Positions 36,164-46,683 of a DNA stretch of 64,000 nucleotides are shown piece by piece. The notes below the pieces were generated by a model. That model was not told where the DNA came from and made no database searches. It was given only the letters and a program-made list of their open reading frames with translations. The stretch comes from an uncultured Flavobacteriaceae bacterium. Lineage in GTDB: Bacteria; Bacteroidota; Bacteroidia; Flavobacteriales; Flavobacteriaceae. The first letter of the stretch is position 1, and each line of letters opens with the position of its first letter. The stretch spans positions 62,001-126,000 of the forward strand of contig CANLWB010000006.1 of assembly GCA_947494695.1 (NCBI GenBank), written 5' to 3'. Made by a program: the position numbers and the translations under genes.

Positions 36164-38136
36164 TGTATTTTTGTGGTTAATAGTATACTACCTTTTGCTC
36201 TAAAATTCAAACTATTATTCCATATTATGGTGTCTCCGGAAATAATATTCTTAAATGTTTTCCCTTTTAAGTTCATTTCTCCAAATCTACTCAGGTCAAG
36301 ATCAACAACCTCATTATTTTTATTTAAAATATGAACCACTATGTCATCTTCCAGAACTCTAAACAAAACGTAAATGCCATCCTCAGGAGAAAAGTGAATG
36401 GTTTTCCCCTCATGAATGGCCTTACTGGACTTCCTGAAATTTAATAATGTTTTAATGTAATGCTGCATATCCTTCTGAGCTTCTGTAAGCCCCTCACCGG
36501 TAAAGGCATTTTTAGCATCGCCTTTCCAACCTCCTGGAAAATCTGTTCTAATCAAACCGTGATCTCCGGGTTTATCAAAATCGTTCATCAGAATCTCCGT
36601 ACCGTAATACATTTGCGGAATTCTTGGTAATGTAAATAAGTAACTCAACGCCATTTTTGTGTTAACAACGTCACCTTTTAGTTGCGTGAAAATACGGCTC
36701 ATATCATGATTATCAAGAAACAGCATAAGATCTTTTGGAGATGTATAATGAAAATCGTTAGCCAAACCTTCATAGATCTTTACCAAACCTGTGTCCCAGG
36801 ATTCGGATTCATTCAAAGCCTGAACAATCAATCCCTGCATCGCGAAGTCCATTGATGACTTTAAATTAGAGTCGTAACCATCCCTGTTATTCGCTCCATC
36901 CTGCCAATATCCTATGAGTAAAGGGTTATAACTCCACTCCTCTCCTACAATATTAAATTTAGGATATTCATTCATAATAGCACCAGCCCAATCACTCATA
37001 AAGTCTTTATCGGGATATGGATATGTATCTTGCCTAATACCTGCTAAACCAACGGTTTCTATCCACCAAATACTGTTTTGTATAATGTATTGCGCCATAA
37101 ATGGGTTCTGCTGATTTAAATCTGGCATCGCAGATACAAACCACCCATTCGTCATACGTTCCTTATCGCTTTTTGAAGCGTATATATCCTGATTGCTTGT
37201 GCGTTTATGATTCGATTTAATTGTTAGTTCATTAGTCCAGGAACTACTATTTTTTTCATAGATTCCCTGGTAGTTCACCCAATCTTTAAAGGGTAAATCT
37301 TTCATCCACCAATGTTCTAAACCACAGTGATTAGCCACCTGATCCATAATTAACTTCATGCCTTTCTTTGACATCTTTTGTGACAACGATTTATAATCCT
37401 TTAAGGTGCCATATCTCGGATCAACCTGGTAGTAATCTGTAATAGCATAACCATGATAAGAACTCTGTGGCATATCGTTAGTTAATAACGGACATGACCA
37501 AATAGCCGTAAAACCCAAATCATCAATATAATCGAGATGCTTTGTAATTCCTTCTATATCTCCTCCATGACGTGCATAATCATTGGCTCTATCTATTGTT
37601 TTTTCTTTTAAACTGGTATGGACATCATTTTCAGGGTTACCATTCACAAATCTATCAGGAGTAACAAGATACACGGCATCGCTACTATTAAAACCGATAT
37701 AATCATCGGATGATTTTTCTCGTGATTTTAGCTCATATGTATATACCAGAGGCTCTGAATTTTCCTTTTTAAACATAATATTAAACCTTCCTGCTTCTGT
37801 TGTTTCTGCAATATTTAAATCTAAAAAAAGGTAATTGGGGCTATCTGCTTTATATGTTTTTTTTACGGAAACTCCAGGATAAGAGACCTCTGGAGTCCAC
37901 CCTGAAATATCAGGATGGTGAATTAAAAGCTGAAGCAACGGGTTTTTTAACCCTACCCACCAGTTTGGGGGTTCTACACGTAAAATATCATGCCTTTCAA
38001 CGACCTCAACCTCTTCCCTTGTTTCTTCGGTTAGTTCGCTATTTTGCTGTTTGCAAGATGTACTTAAAATCAGTATATACGATAGAGCAATCAAACCCCA
38101 TTGTTTTGCTTTGTGTTTTTTATATGAATATGTCAT
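36160..38136 (-). CDS. Cyclomaltodextrinase/neopullulanase-like GH13 lipoprotein
   Basis: A 658-residue lipoprotein (lipobox ending TSC, about residue 28). Residues about 50-130 match an N-terminal Ig-like cyclomaltodextrinase domain (RVEPPNWWVGLKNPLLQLLI), followed by a GH13 barrel with nucleophile D370 in GIRQDTYPY, acid E399 in VGEEW, and D478 in DNHDMSR. A C-terminal beta domain closes the protein. Members hydrolyse cyclodextrins, pullulan or linear maltodextrins to maltose and glucose in the periplasm. It overlaps the second GH13 gene and lies downstream of the GH97 gene. Confidence 0.93.
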   Translation of the reverse strand: MTYSYKKHKAKQWGLIALSYILILSTSCKQQNSELTEETREEVEVVERHDILRVEPPNWWVGLKNPLLQLLIHHPDISGWTPEVSYPGVSVKKTYKADSPNYLFLDLNIAETTEAGRFNIMFKKENSEPLVYTYELKSREKSSDDYIGFNSSDAVYLVTPDRFVNGNPENDVHTSLKEKTIDRANDYARHGGDIEGITKHLDYIDDLGFTAIWSCPLLTNDMPQSSYHGYAITDYYQVDPRYGTLKDYKSLSQKMSKKGMKLIMDQVANHCGLEHWWMKDLPFKDWVNYQGIYEKNSSSWTNELTIKSNHKRTSNQDIYASKSDKERMTNGWFVSAMPDLNQQNPFMAQYIIQNSIWWIETVGLAGIRQDTYPYPDKDFMSDWAGAIMNEYPKFNIVGEEWSYNPLLIGYWQDGANNRDGYDSNLKSSMDFAMQGLIVQALNESESWDTGLVKIYEGLANDFHYTSPKDLMLFLDNHDMSRIFTQLKGDVVNTKMALSYLFTLPRIPQMYYGTEILMNDFDKPGDHGLIRTDFPGGWKGDAKNAFTGEGLTEAQKDMQHYIKTLLNFRKSSKAIHEGKTIHFSPEDGIYVLFRVLEDDIVVHILNKNNEVVDLDLSRFGEMNLKGKTFKNIISGDTIIWNNSLNFRAKGSILLTTKIQ

Positions 38137-38192
38137 AGTTCAAGATTTTAAAGTAACGACTTCTAGAATAGAAATAAAAAATTATCAAGCGT

Positions 38193-38233
38193 GCCTGCAA
38201 AATGGTTCTCGATACCTGTCTGGTGAGGCAGGC
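38193..38233. repeat. Hairpin-forming GC patch upstream of the GH13 pair
   Basis: GCCTGC (38193-38198) pairs with GCAGGC (38228-38233). The inner phrase ACCTGTCTGGTGAGGCAGG is like the one at 34571. It lies between GH97 and GH13 genes and may be a repeat relic or weak terminator. Confidence 0.4.
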
Positions 38234-38350
38234 TTCAGCAAAAAAAGCATCAACTTGAACTGACGGTATAACAAAATAAACAACAGTTAGTTAAAACTAA
38301 CATGATTCAATGCATTCAACCGACATAAATTTTCTTATCAGAACTTCATA

Positions 38351-40492
<2,142 letters not shown>

Positions 40493-40496
40493 TTAA

Positions 40497-42806
40497 CTAA
40501 TTCACTTGTTTTAAGGTTTTCTCTTTTAACAATAAGAGTTCATCGTTTATAAAAACCTCCATATCATCACCTTGCAAAATTTCAAAATTTGCCTGCGTTT
40601 GATTAATATCTACTTTTAAAATTCGGTTTCTAAAATTCAGTTTAAACGAATAGCGCTTCCATTGTTTAGGAATTTTGGGGGTAAATGAAAGTCGCCCCGC
40701 TTTAATTCGCATACCGCCAAAACCTTCAACAATACTCATCCAGGTTCCTGCCATAGACGTGATATGTAACCCTTCATGTACTTCATGGTTATAATCGTCT
40801 AAATCTAAACGAGATGTACGCATGTAAAAATTATAGGCCTGTTCCATTCTGTCTAATTTGGCTGCCTGAATACTATGTACACAGGGTGACAATGAACTTT
40901 CATGTAGAGTGAATGGCTCGTAAAAATCAAAATGACGTTCTAACTCTTCTCTGGTAAATTGATCTTCAAAGAAATAAAACCCCTGTAAAACATCGGCTTG
41001 TTTTATGTATGACGATCGCAAAATTCTATCCCAGGACCACTTTTGATTGATGGGCCTTTCAGATCGATCTAAATCCGATGCCGTTGTTAGCTCTTTGTCC
41101 AAAAACCCATCTTGTTGCAGGTAAATTTCATGTGTTTCAGAGTATGGAAAATACATGTTATCGGCAACATCTTTCCAAGCATTAAGTTCAGCCTCGTAAA
41201 GCTTTACCTTGTTTATAATCCGTTCAAAATCTGAAGGATATTCTAGGTTTACTTTTTGAACATTTTCGATGGTATAGTTTATACACCATTGTGCCAAATA
41301 ATTAGTATACCAGTTGTTGTTCACATTATTCTCATACTCATTAGGCCCGGTAACGCCAAGTATGACATACTTGCTTTTGTCTTTTGAAAATGTTGCACGC
41401 TGTTGCCAGAAACGCGCAATTCCAATCAAAACTTCAAGGCCTTTTTCCAAAACATAGGTGTAATCGTCGGTATAGCGATGGTAATTATAAATCGCGAAAG
41501 AAATGGCTCCATTTCTATGAATCTCTTCAAAAGTAATTTCCCATTCGTTATGACATTCCTCTCCGTTCATTGTTACCATAGGAAATAATGCAGCACCATT
41601 GTTAAACCCTAATTTTTCAGCATTCTCTATGGCTTTTTCTAAATGGTTATATCTGTATTCCAAGAGGCTTCTGGCTACTTTCTCGTCTTTTGTTACCATA
41701 TAAAAAGGTAAGCAATAGGCTTCTGTATCCCAATAGGTGCTCCCTCCATATTTTTCACCTGTAAACCCCTTAGGGCCAATATTTAACCTGGAGTCCCTAC
41801 CCAAATACGTTTGGTTTAGCTGAAAAATATTAAAACGGATACCCTGTTGCGCTTTAACATCTCCTTCTATGGTGATATCTGCGCGTTCCCAAATGCCCGA
41901 CCACGCTTGTTTCTGCTTTTCCAGAAGCTGTTCGAAACCCGTTTTAACAGCCTCCTCGAGTAAACGCTTTGCTACGGAAACCAATTGCAATTTATCGTGA
42001 TTTCTATCTACAGTATATCCACCGTACTTATCTATTTTATAGGTTTCTCCCTGTTTCACATGATGCTGATAGCTAAATGAAGCATAGTTCGCATCGGCTT
42101 TTATATTGGGTTCTGTTAACACAGACTTATTGTTTATAAAAACTCTGGATTCCATGAATGTACAGGTGTAAAAATCTGTTTTCATGGTTTTGGCTTCAAT
42201 AAACGCCTGATGATTTTCATGGCTTACCTTTAGTGTATCCCAGAACTTATCATCCCAATTGGTATCTTTATTGGTAATCCCGCTATCTAAATACGGTTGA
42301 AAAATAATATCTGCATCACTATTTATTGGTGTTACTTCATATTGAATAGCTCCCAATTCATCCAAATCCAAACTTAAAAAGCGTTTGGTTTTCACTTTAA
42401 TGCTTATATTATTTTTTAGCGTTGCCTCAAAACTTCTAGACAACCACCCTTCTTGCATATTAAGCTCTCTCCTAAAGGCTTTAACCGCTTTACAGGTAAA
42501 CAAGTCGAGCTGTTCTCCATTTACGACCACATCAATACCTATCCAGTTTGGTGCGTTTAATACTTTGGCAAAATATTCAGGGTACCCATTTTTCCACCAC
42601 CCTACGCGGGTTTTATCTGGATAGTACACCCCAGCAATATAATTGCCCTGGAATGTTTCACCGGAATACTTCTCTTCAAAATTGGCACGCTGCCCCATGG
42701 CACCATTCCCTATACTGAATAAACTCTCTGAGGATTCAACCCGGTTTGTATCAAACCCTTCCTCTATGATGGACCAATTATTTGGTTTTATATAATCTTG
42801 ATTCAT
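40497..42806 (-). CDS. GH65 family glycoside phosphorylase (maltose phosphorylase type)
   Basis: A 769-residue GH65 enzyme with no signal peptide, so cytoplasmic. The general acid is E490 in GVTGPNEYENNVNNNWY, and other marks are GGSTYWDTEAYCLPFY and SERPINQKWSWDRI. GH65 phosphorylases split alpha-glucosides, typically maltose, with phosphate to beta-glucose-1-phosphate and glucose. The beta-phosphoglucomutase gene upstream uses that product, which supports maltose rather than hydrolytic activity. Kojibiose or trehalose cannot be excluded. A repeat-containing 276 nt gap lies before it. Confidence 0.93.
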   Translation of the reverse strand: MNQDYIKPNNWSIIEEGFDTNRVESSESLFSIGNGAMGQRANFEEKYSGETFQGNYIAGVYYPDKTRVGWWKNGYPEYFAKVLNAPNWIGIDVVVNGEQLDLFTCKAVKAFRRELNMQEGWLSRSFEATLKNNISIKVKTKRFLSLDLDELGAIQYEVTPINSDADIIFQPYLDSGITNKDTNWDDKFWDTLKVSHENHQAFIEAKTMKTDFYTCTFMESRVFINNKSVLTEPNIKADANYASFSYQHHVKQGETYKIDKYGGYTVDRNHDKLQLVSVAKRLLEEAVKTGFEQLLEKQKQAWSGIWERADITIEGDVKAQQGIRFNIFQLNQTYLGRDSRLNIGPKGFTGEKYGGSTYWDTEAYCLPFYMVTKDEKVARSLLEYRYNHLEKAIENAEKLGFNNGAALFPMVTMNGEECHNEWEITFEEIHRNGAISFAIYNYHRYTDDYTYVLEKGLEVLIGIARFWQQRATFSKDKSKYVILGVTGPNEYENNVNNNWYTNYLAQWCINYTIENVQKVNLEYPSDFERIINKVKLYEAELNAWKDVADNMYFPYSETHEIYLQQDGFLDKELTTASDLDRSERPINQKWSWDRILRSSYIKQADVLQGFYFFEDQFTREELERHFDFYEPFTLHESSLSPCVHSIQAAKLDRMEQAYNFYMRTSRLDLDDYNHEVHEGLHITSMAGTWMSIVEGFGGMRIKAGRLSFTPKIPKQWKRYSFKLNFRNRILKVDINQTQANFEILQGDDMEVFINDELLLLKEKTLKQVN

Positions 42807-42954
42807 TTTTCTTTAAGATTTTAGTACTGCGTATAAGTGTTAAGACTTTAAAAGCTTATCCATTGCTTTTTACCATATGTTCAACTCCTTAAATCGGCAT
42901 ATTGCAAACATTCTGTTGGTTATTATCTTTCTACTCCATACCTTTTACCAGTAC

Positions 42955-43082
42955 TTTGTACTTAATACTTACTTCTATACTCTATACTATACTCTATACT
43001 ATTTTCTATGCTCTTATTCTCCATACTTAATACTTAATACTTAATACTTAATACCCTATACTTAATACCCTATACTTAATAC
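42955..43082. repeat. Heptamer repeat tract between pgmB and GH65 genes
   Basis: The 43020-43082 part is nine in-phase heptamers: six TTAATAC, two CCTATAC and a first TCCATAC. Looser copies (TCTATAC, TTAATAC) precede it from 42955. It is related to the array at 22875 and ends right against the pgmB stop codon. Confidence 0.9.
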
Positions 43083-43745
43083 TCACCCCACCCGCTGCAT
43101 CAATACCTCAATAAAATCTTTCGGTACTTTGGTTAGATCGTTAAAATTGAAATTGGCTGAATTAAGCGTGTCTTTATCTCCTATGCCTATGGATATCATA
43201 TGTGCCCTATTGGCAGCTTCAATTCCGGCAATGGCATCTTCAAATACGATACATGTTTTTGGGGCCAGATTAAGTTTTTTGGCTCCTATTAAAAACACTT
43301 CCGGATCTGGTTTTGCTTTAGAAACATCGTTTCCATCAACAATGGCTTCAAATCTGTTATATAAACCTACCTGCTTTAAGATAAGCGGTGCATTTTTACT
43401 CGCAGACCCTAGGGCGTATTTGATCCCCTTGCTATCTAATTCATTTAGGAAATCAAGGACTCCCGGAAGAATTTCATCTGCGCTCATGTTCCTGATATAC
43501 CCTAAATAATCTTCATTTTTACGTATTAGTGCATTCCGTTTTTCTATCTCTGATAATGCTACGGTTCCAATATTCAGTAAAATTTCTAAGGATCTTACCC
43601 GGCTTACTCCTTTTAAAAGCTCGTTGTGTTCCTCTGTAAATTCAAAACCCAGTGTATCGGCGACACGTTTCCATGCCAAAAAGTGATATTTAGCAGTATC
43701 TACAATAACACCGTCTAAATCGAATATAACTCCTATCTTCTTCAT
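43083..43745 (-). CDS. pgmB: Beta-phosphoglucomutase
   Basis: A 220-residue HAD-fold enzyme with D9-L-D11-G-V motif and the beta-PGM cap HFLAWKRVADTLGFEFTEE, LKGVSR, plus LGSASKNAP and VFEDAIAGIEAA. It turns beta-glucose-1-phosphate into glucose-6-phosphate, feeding the product of the GH65 phosphorylase into glycolysis. It starts 4 nt after the MFS gene, so it is coupled to the transporter. Heptamer repeats directly follow its stop codon. Confidence 0.93.
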   Translation of the reverse strand: MKKIGVIFDLDGVIVDTAKYHFLAWKRVADTLGFEFTEEHNELLKGVSRVRSLEILLNIGTVALSEIEKRNALIRKNEDYLGYIRNMSADEILPGVLDFLNELDSKGIKYALGSASKNAPLILKQVGLYNRFEAIVDGNDVSKAKPDPEVFLIGAKKLNLAPKTCIVFEDAIAGIEAANRAHMISIGIGDKDTLNSANFNFNDLTKVPKDFIEVLMQRVG

Positions 43746-43749
43746 TTAA

Positions 43750-45102
43750 TCATGATTGTACCACATCATCAACGTCCTTTACTTTAGACATTAATGCTGC
43801 CGCAATTAAAAAACTTACTCCACTGGTAATCAATGCAAATACGGCATGATTACCGTAAGCATACTTAACTAATGGTCCCCCAATTAAAGCATTGATTATT
43901 TGTGGAATCACAATGAAAAAATTGAAAATTCCCATATACACACCCATTTTTTTTGGAGAAATAGATCCGGCTAAAATCGCATAAGGCATGGCCAGGATAC
44001 TTGCCCAGGCTATACCAACGGCGATCATGGAAATAATCAACCAGTTTTTATCGGGCATGAAATACATTGAGATAAGTCCCAACCCTCCAACAATAAGAGA
44101 TAATGCGTGTGTGTTTTTTCTTCCTAATGTCTTTGCAATATATGGTAAGGCGAAAGCGTAAAAAGCAGAAACCAGATTATAAACTCCAAATAATATCCCC
44201 ACCCAATCTCCAGCATCTTGATATAATGCACTGGTACTATCTGTATATGGTAAGCCATAGGTGTGCTGTGCTATCGCTGGCGTTGCAAATACCCATAGAC
44301 CAAACAGTCCAAACCATGAGAAAAATTGTACCCAACTTAACCGTCGCATGGTCATAGGCATTTTTTTGAAGTCTTCGAAAATATCAAGCAAACCAGATGT
44401 CTTTTCATCTCCATTCGGTTTATCTTGATCATGTTCAGTTTCAAAACCTGCCAATTCCTCGGGCGTATATTCCTTGGTTGTCATCACAGTTACTAAAATT
44501 GAAACAATTAAAATGACTGCTCCAATAACAAAAGACAAAATGAGATGTAAAGGCACCCCACCTTCTGCGGTTTTGTTAGATATTCCAAACCAATTGGTTA
44601 ACACATAAGGCAACCAGGATCCTATAACAGCTCCAAAACCAATAAGTGCCGTTTGCACACTAAACCCAAGGGTACGCTGATCGGTTCTTAAATTATCTCC
44701 AACCAGAGCCCGAAAAGGTTCCATAGCCATGTTAAATGAGGCATCCATAATCATGAGCATTCCGGCACCAACCCAAAGAGCAGGTAAAAATGCGATGAAC
44801 ATATCGGCCTGTGGCATGAGTATTAAACCTACAGATGCTAAGATGGCTCCTACCAGAAAATAAGGCTTACGTCTCCCCAGGCGTCCCCAGGTTTTATCGC
44901 TATAATACCCAACAATAGGTTGAACAATTAAGCCCATTAATGGTGCAATAATCCAAAACCATGATAGTTCGTGAACATCGGCTCCGAAAATTTGAAGAAT
45001 CCTACTTGCGTTGGCATTTTGGAGTGCAAACCCCATTTGAATTCCCAGAAAACCGAAACTCATATTCCAGATTTGCCAGAAACTTAATCTACGCTTTTCC
45101 AT
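43750..45102 (-). CDS. MFS sugar transporter, SLC45-like (maltose type)
   Basis: A 450-residue transporter with about twelve hydrophobic helices. The loop motif GYYSDKTWGRLGRRKPYF resembles the MFS signature of the GPH/SLC45-like sucrose and maltose carriers. Position between lacI and pgmB in an alpha-glucan locus supports uptake of maltose or short maltooligosaccharides across the inner membrane. Proton coupling is expected for this group. It is preceded by a 292 nt gap with its own promoter-like box. Confidence 0.88.
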   Translation of the reverse strand: MEKRRLSFWQIWNMSFGFLGIQMGFALQNANASRILQIFGADVHELSWFWIIAPLMGLIVQPIVGYYSDKTWGRLGRRKPYFLVGAILASVGLILMPQADMFIAFLPALWVGAGMLMIMDASFNMAMEPFRALVGDNLRTDQRTLGFSVQTALIGFGAVIGSWLPYVLTNWFGISNKTAEGGVPLHLILSFVIGAVILIVSILVTVMTTKEYTPEELAGFETEHDQDKPNGDEKTSGLLDIFEDFKKMPMTMRRLSWVQFFSWFGLFGLWVFATPAIAQHTYGLPYTDSTSALYQDAGDWVGILFGVYNLVSAFYAFALPYIAKTLGRKNTHALSLIVGGLGLISMYFMPDKNWLIISMIAVGIAWASILAMPYAILAGSISPKKMGVYMGIFNFFIVIPQIINALIGGPLVKYAYGNHAVFALITSGVSFLIAAALMSKVKDVDDVVQS

Positions 45103-45308
45103 TAAATAGTATGTTTAGATTAATACTATTTGATAAGCGATTTATACCAATTTAACTATAAAATAACGTCTTTAAACACGTTCATTTCTAGTATTATTTT
45201 CCTGTTTGTGATTTCTGTAGTTAAGACTATACAAATCAACCCTGCGTTATACAACAAAAAAGCAACTTCGCTTTCTGTTCGCTACTTGATAATTACATTG
45301 GTATGCCT

Positions 45309-45348
45309 ATCAAAACTTATGGTGAGAAGTGAAAATATAAGTTTTGAT
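45309..45348. other. 12-bp inverted repeat with conserved loop, copy 1
   Basis: ATCAAAACTTAT (45309-45320) pairs perfectly with 45337-45348. The loop and 3' arm contain TGAGAAGTGAAAATATAAG (45323-45341), found with one mismatch at 46630-46648 before susC. It lies in the lacI-MFS gap, just past the putative start of the MFS transcript. The role is unknown. Confidence 0.6.
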
Positions 45349-45355
45349 TCTGGTC

Positions 45356-45363
45356 CAAAGATA
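45356..45363 (-). promoter_or_regulatory. -7 promoter element for the MFS-pgmB unit
   Basis: On the minus strand TATCTTTG matches TAnnTTTG. It lies 32 nt past the lacI stop and would give a leader of roughly 250 nt. No clear -33 element. Confidence 0.4.
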
Positions 45364-45394
45364 TAAAAGATTTTATTCTTTTCTAAAAAAATAT

Positions 45395-46468
45395 TTATTT
45401 AGTCGATTCTCTTTCAATAATTTCGGTCTCAATAACCATTTTAATAAAATCGGATTTCCGCTCATTATTAGTGAAATACTGTTCACTTTCAGTGTCTATA
45501 GCTTCTAACCTGTCTATTAATAAATTTGCAGCTTGCTCACCCATTTTTTGTCCATGTTGACTTACCGTTGTTAAACTGGGAGTCGCATGTTTTGAAAGTA
45601 CGCCATCGGTAAAACCAATGACTTGAATATCATTAGGAATTTGTAATCCCAGTCTTTTGGCCACTTTCATCGCCGTAACAGCATATAATTCATTGACCGC
45701 AAAAATACCATCAATGGTCTCATTCACTTTAAAAAATTGCGTCATTTCATTTTCCAGTATTTCCAGATGGTTTTCTACATCTAAACTATCATCGATCTTT
45801 AAAATAAGATTAGAATCGGCCACCACCCCACGATCTTCTAAAGCTTCCAAATACCCTTGAGTCCTTAATTTACCAACACTTACGTAATCCATAGTGGTAA
45901 TAAGTCCAATACGTTTACACCCACTATCAATAAGTTTTTTAACGGCCTTTACGGCCCCCGTAAAATCATCAACGATAACCTTATCACAATCTACTTCGCT
46001 CACAACACGGTCAAACATCACGATAGGCATGCCCTGATTTATAGTGGCATGAAAATGATGATAATCCTGTTTAAGTAAGGTTTCTTTGGAAATAGACAGA
46101 ATAAACCCATCAATACTGCCGTTGGCAAGCATTTCCATATTTATAATCTCTTTGGTAAAAGACTCGTTAGACAACCCCACAATAACATTATAGCCACGTC
46201 TGTTGGCAATTAACTCAATACCACGAATCACTGTTGAAAAGAAGTGATGAACTATTTCAGGGATTAAAATACCAATAGTTTTTGTTTTCCTGTTTTTTAA
46301 ACTAAGGGCTATATTATTGGGTTTGTAATTATAAAGCTTGGCAAATGCCTGAATTTTTTGTGTGGTATCCTCACTAATCTCTTTACTGTTACTCAAGGCT
46401 TTAGAAACCGTAGAAATGGAGACATCCAGCTCGCGAGCAATTTGTTTTAAAGTAATTTTTCTTTTCAT
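45395..46468 (-). CDS. LacI family transcriptional regulator
   Basis: A 357-residue regulator with the N-terminal LacI helix-turn-helix (MKRKITLKQIARELDVSIST, hinge NNIALSLKN) and a periplasmic-binding-protein-like sensor domain (about 60-345; TIGILIPEIVHHFFSTVIRG). It faces away from susC and towards the MFS-pgmB-GH65 genes, so it is the likely local regulator of alpha-glucan use. A perfect palindrome 90 nt upstream of its start is the probable operator. The inducer is likely a maltooligosaccharide but cannot be read from sequence. Confidence 0.93.
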   Translation of the reverse strand: MKRKITLKQIARELDVSISTVSKALSNSKEISEDTTQKIQAFAKLYNYKPNNIALSLKNRKTKTIGILIPEIVHHFFSTVIRGIELIANRRGYNVIVGLSNESFTKEIINMEMLANGSIDGFILSISKETLLKQDYHHFHATINQGMPIVMFDRVVSEVDCDKVIVDDFTGAVKAVKKLIDSGCKRIGLITTMDYVSVGKLRTQGYLEALEDRGVVADSNLILKIDDSLDVENHLEILENEMTQFFKVNETIDGIFAVNELYAVTAMKVAKRLGLQIPNDIQVIGFTDGVLSKHATPSLTTVSQHGQKMGEQAANLLIDRLEAIDTESEQYFTNNERKSDFIKMVIETEIIERESTK

Positions 46469-46557
46469 GATATATTTAAAACTAACACAACCATGTTATT
46501 AGGTCTAAATTATGAATTTTTCACACTAAAAGCAATAAAAACTAAAAAGTTGTTAAC

Positions 46558-46573
46558 ACGAAAACGTTTTCGT
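46558..46573. promoter_or_regulatory. LacI-type operator in the lacI-susC gap
   Basis: Perfect 16-bp palindrome ACGAAAACGTTTTCGT with the central CG pair typical of LacI/CcpA-family sites. It lies 46 nt upstream of the susC -7 box, which would suit an activator or a looped repressor, and 90 nt upstream of lacI. Confidence 0.7.
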
Positions 46574-46618
46574 TGCGAATTTCGTAATTCATAATGTCTT
46601 GTTTACAATTTCTTTACA

Positions 46619-46626
46619 TAGCTTTG
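46619..46626 (+). promoter_or_regulatory. -7 promoter element for susC
   Basis: TAGCTTTG matches TAnnTTTG, 57 nt before the susC ATG. A CTTG at 46598-46601 may be the -33 element. It also forms the left arm of the inverted repeat listed next. Confidence 0.6.
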
Positions 46627-46651
46627 AAATGAGGAGTGAAAATATAAGCTA
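46619..46651. other. Inverted repeat with conserved loop, copy 2
   Basis: TAGCTT (46619-46624) pairs with AAGCTA (46646-46651). The loop and 3' arm contain TGAGGAGTGAAAATATAAG, 18 of 19 bases identical to the element at 45323-45341, while the arms differ but still pair. It overlaps the susC promoter start region. Confidence 0.55.
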
Positions 46652-46683
46652 ACTAAATTAACAAATTAATTCGACTAAACTGT

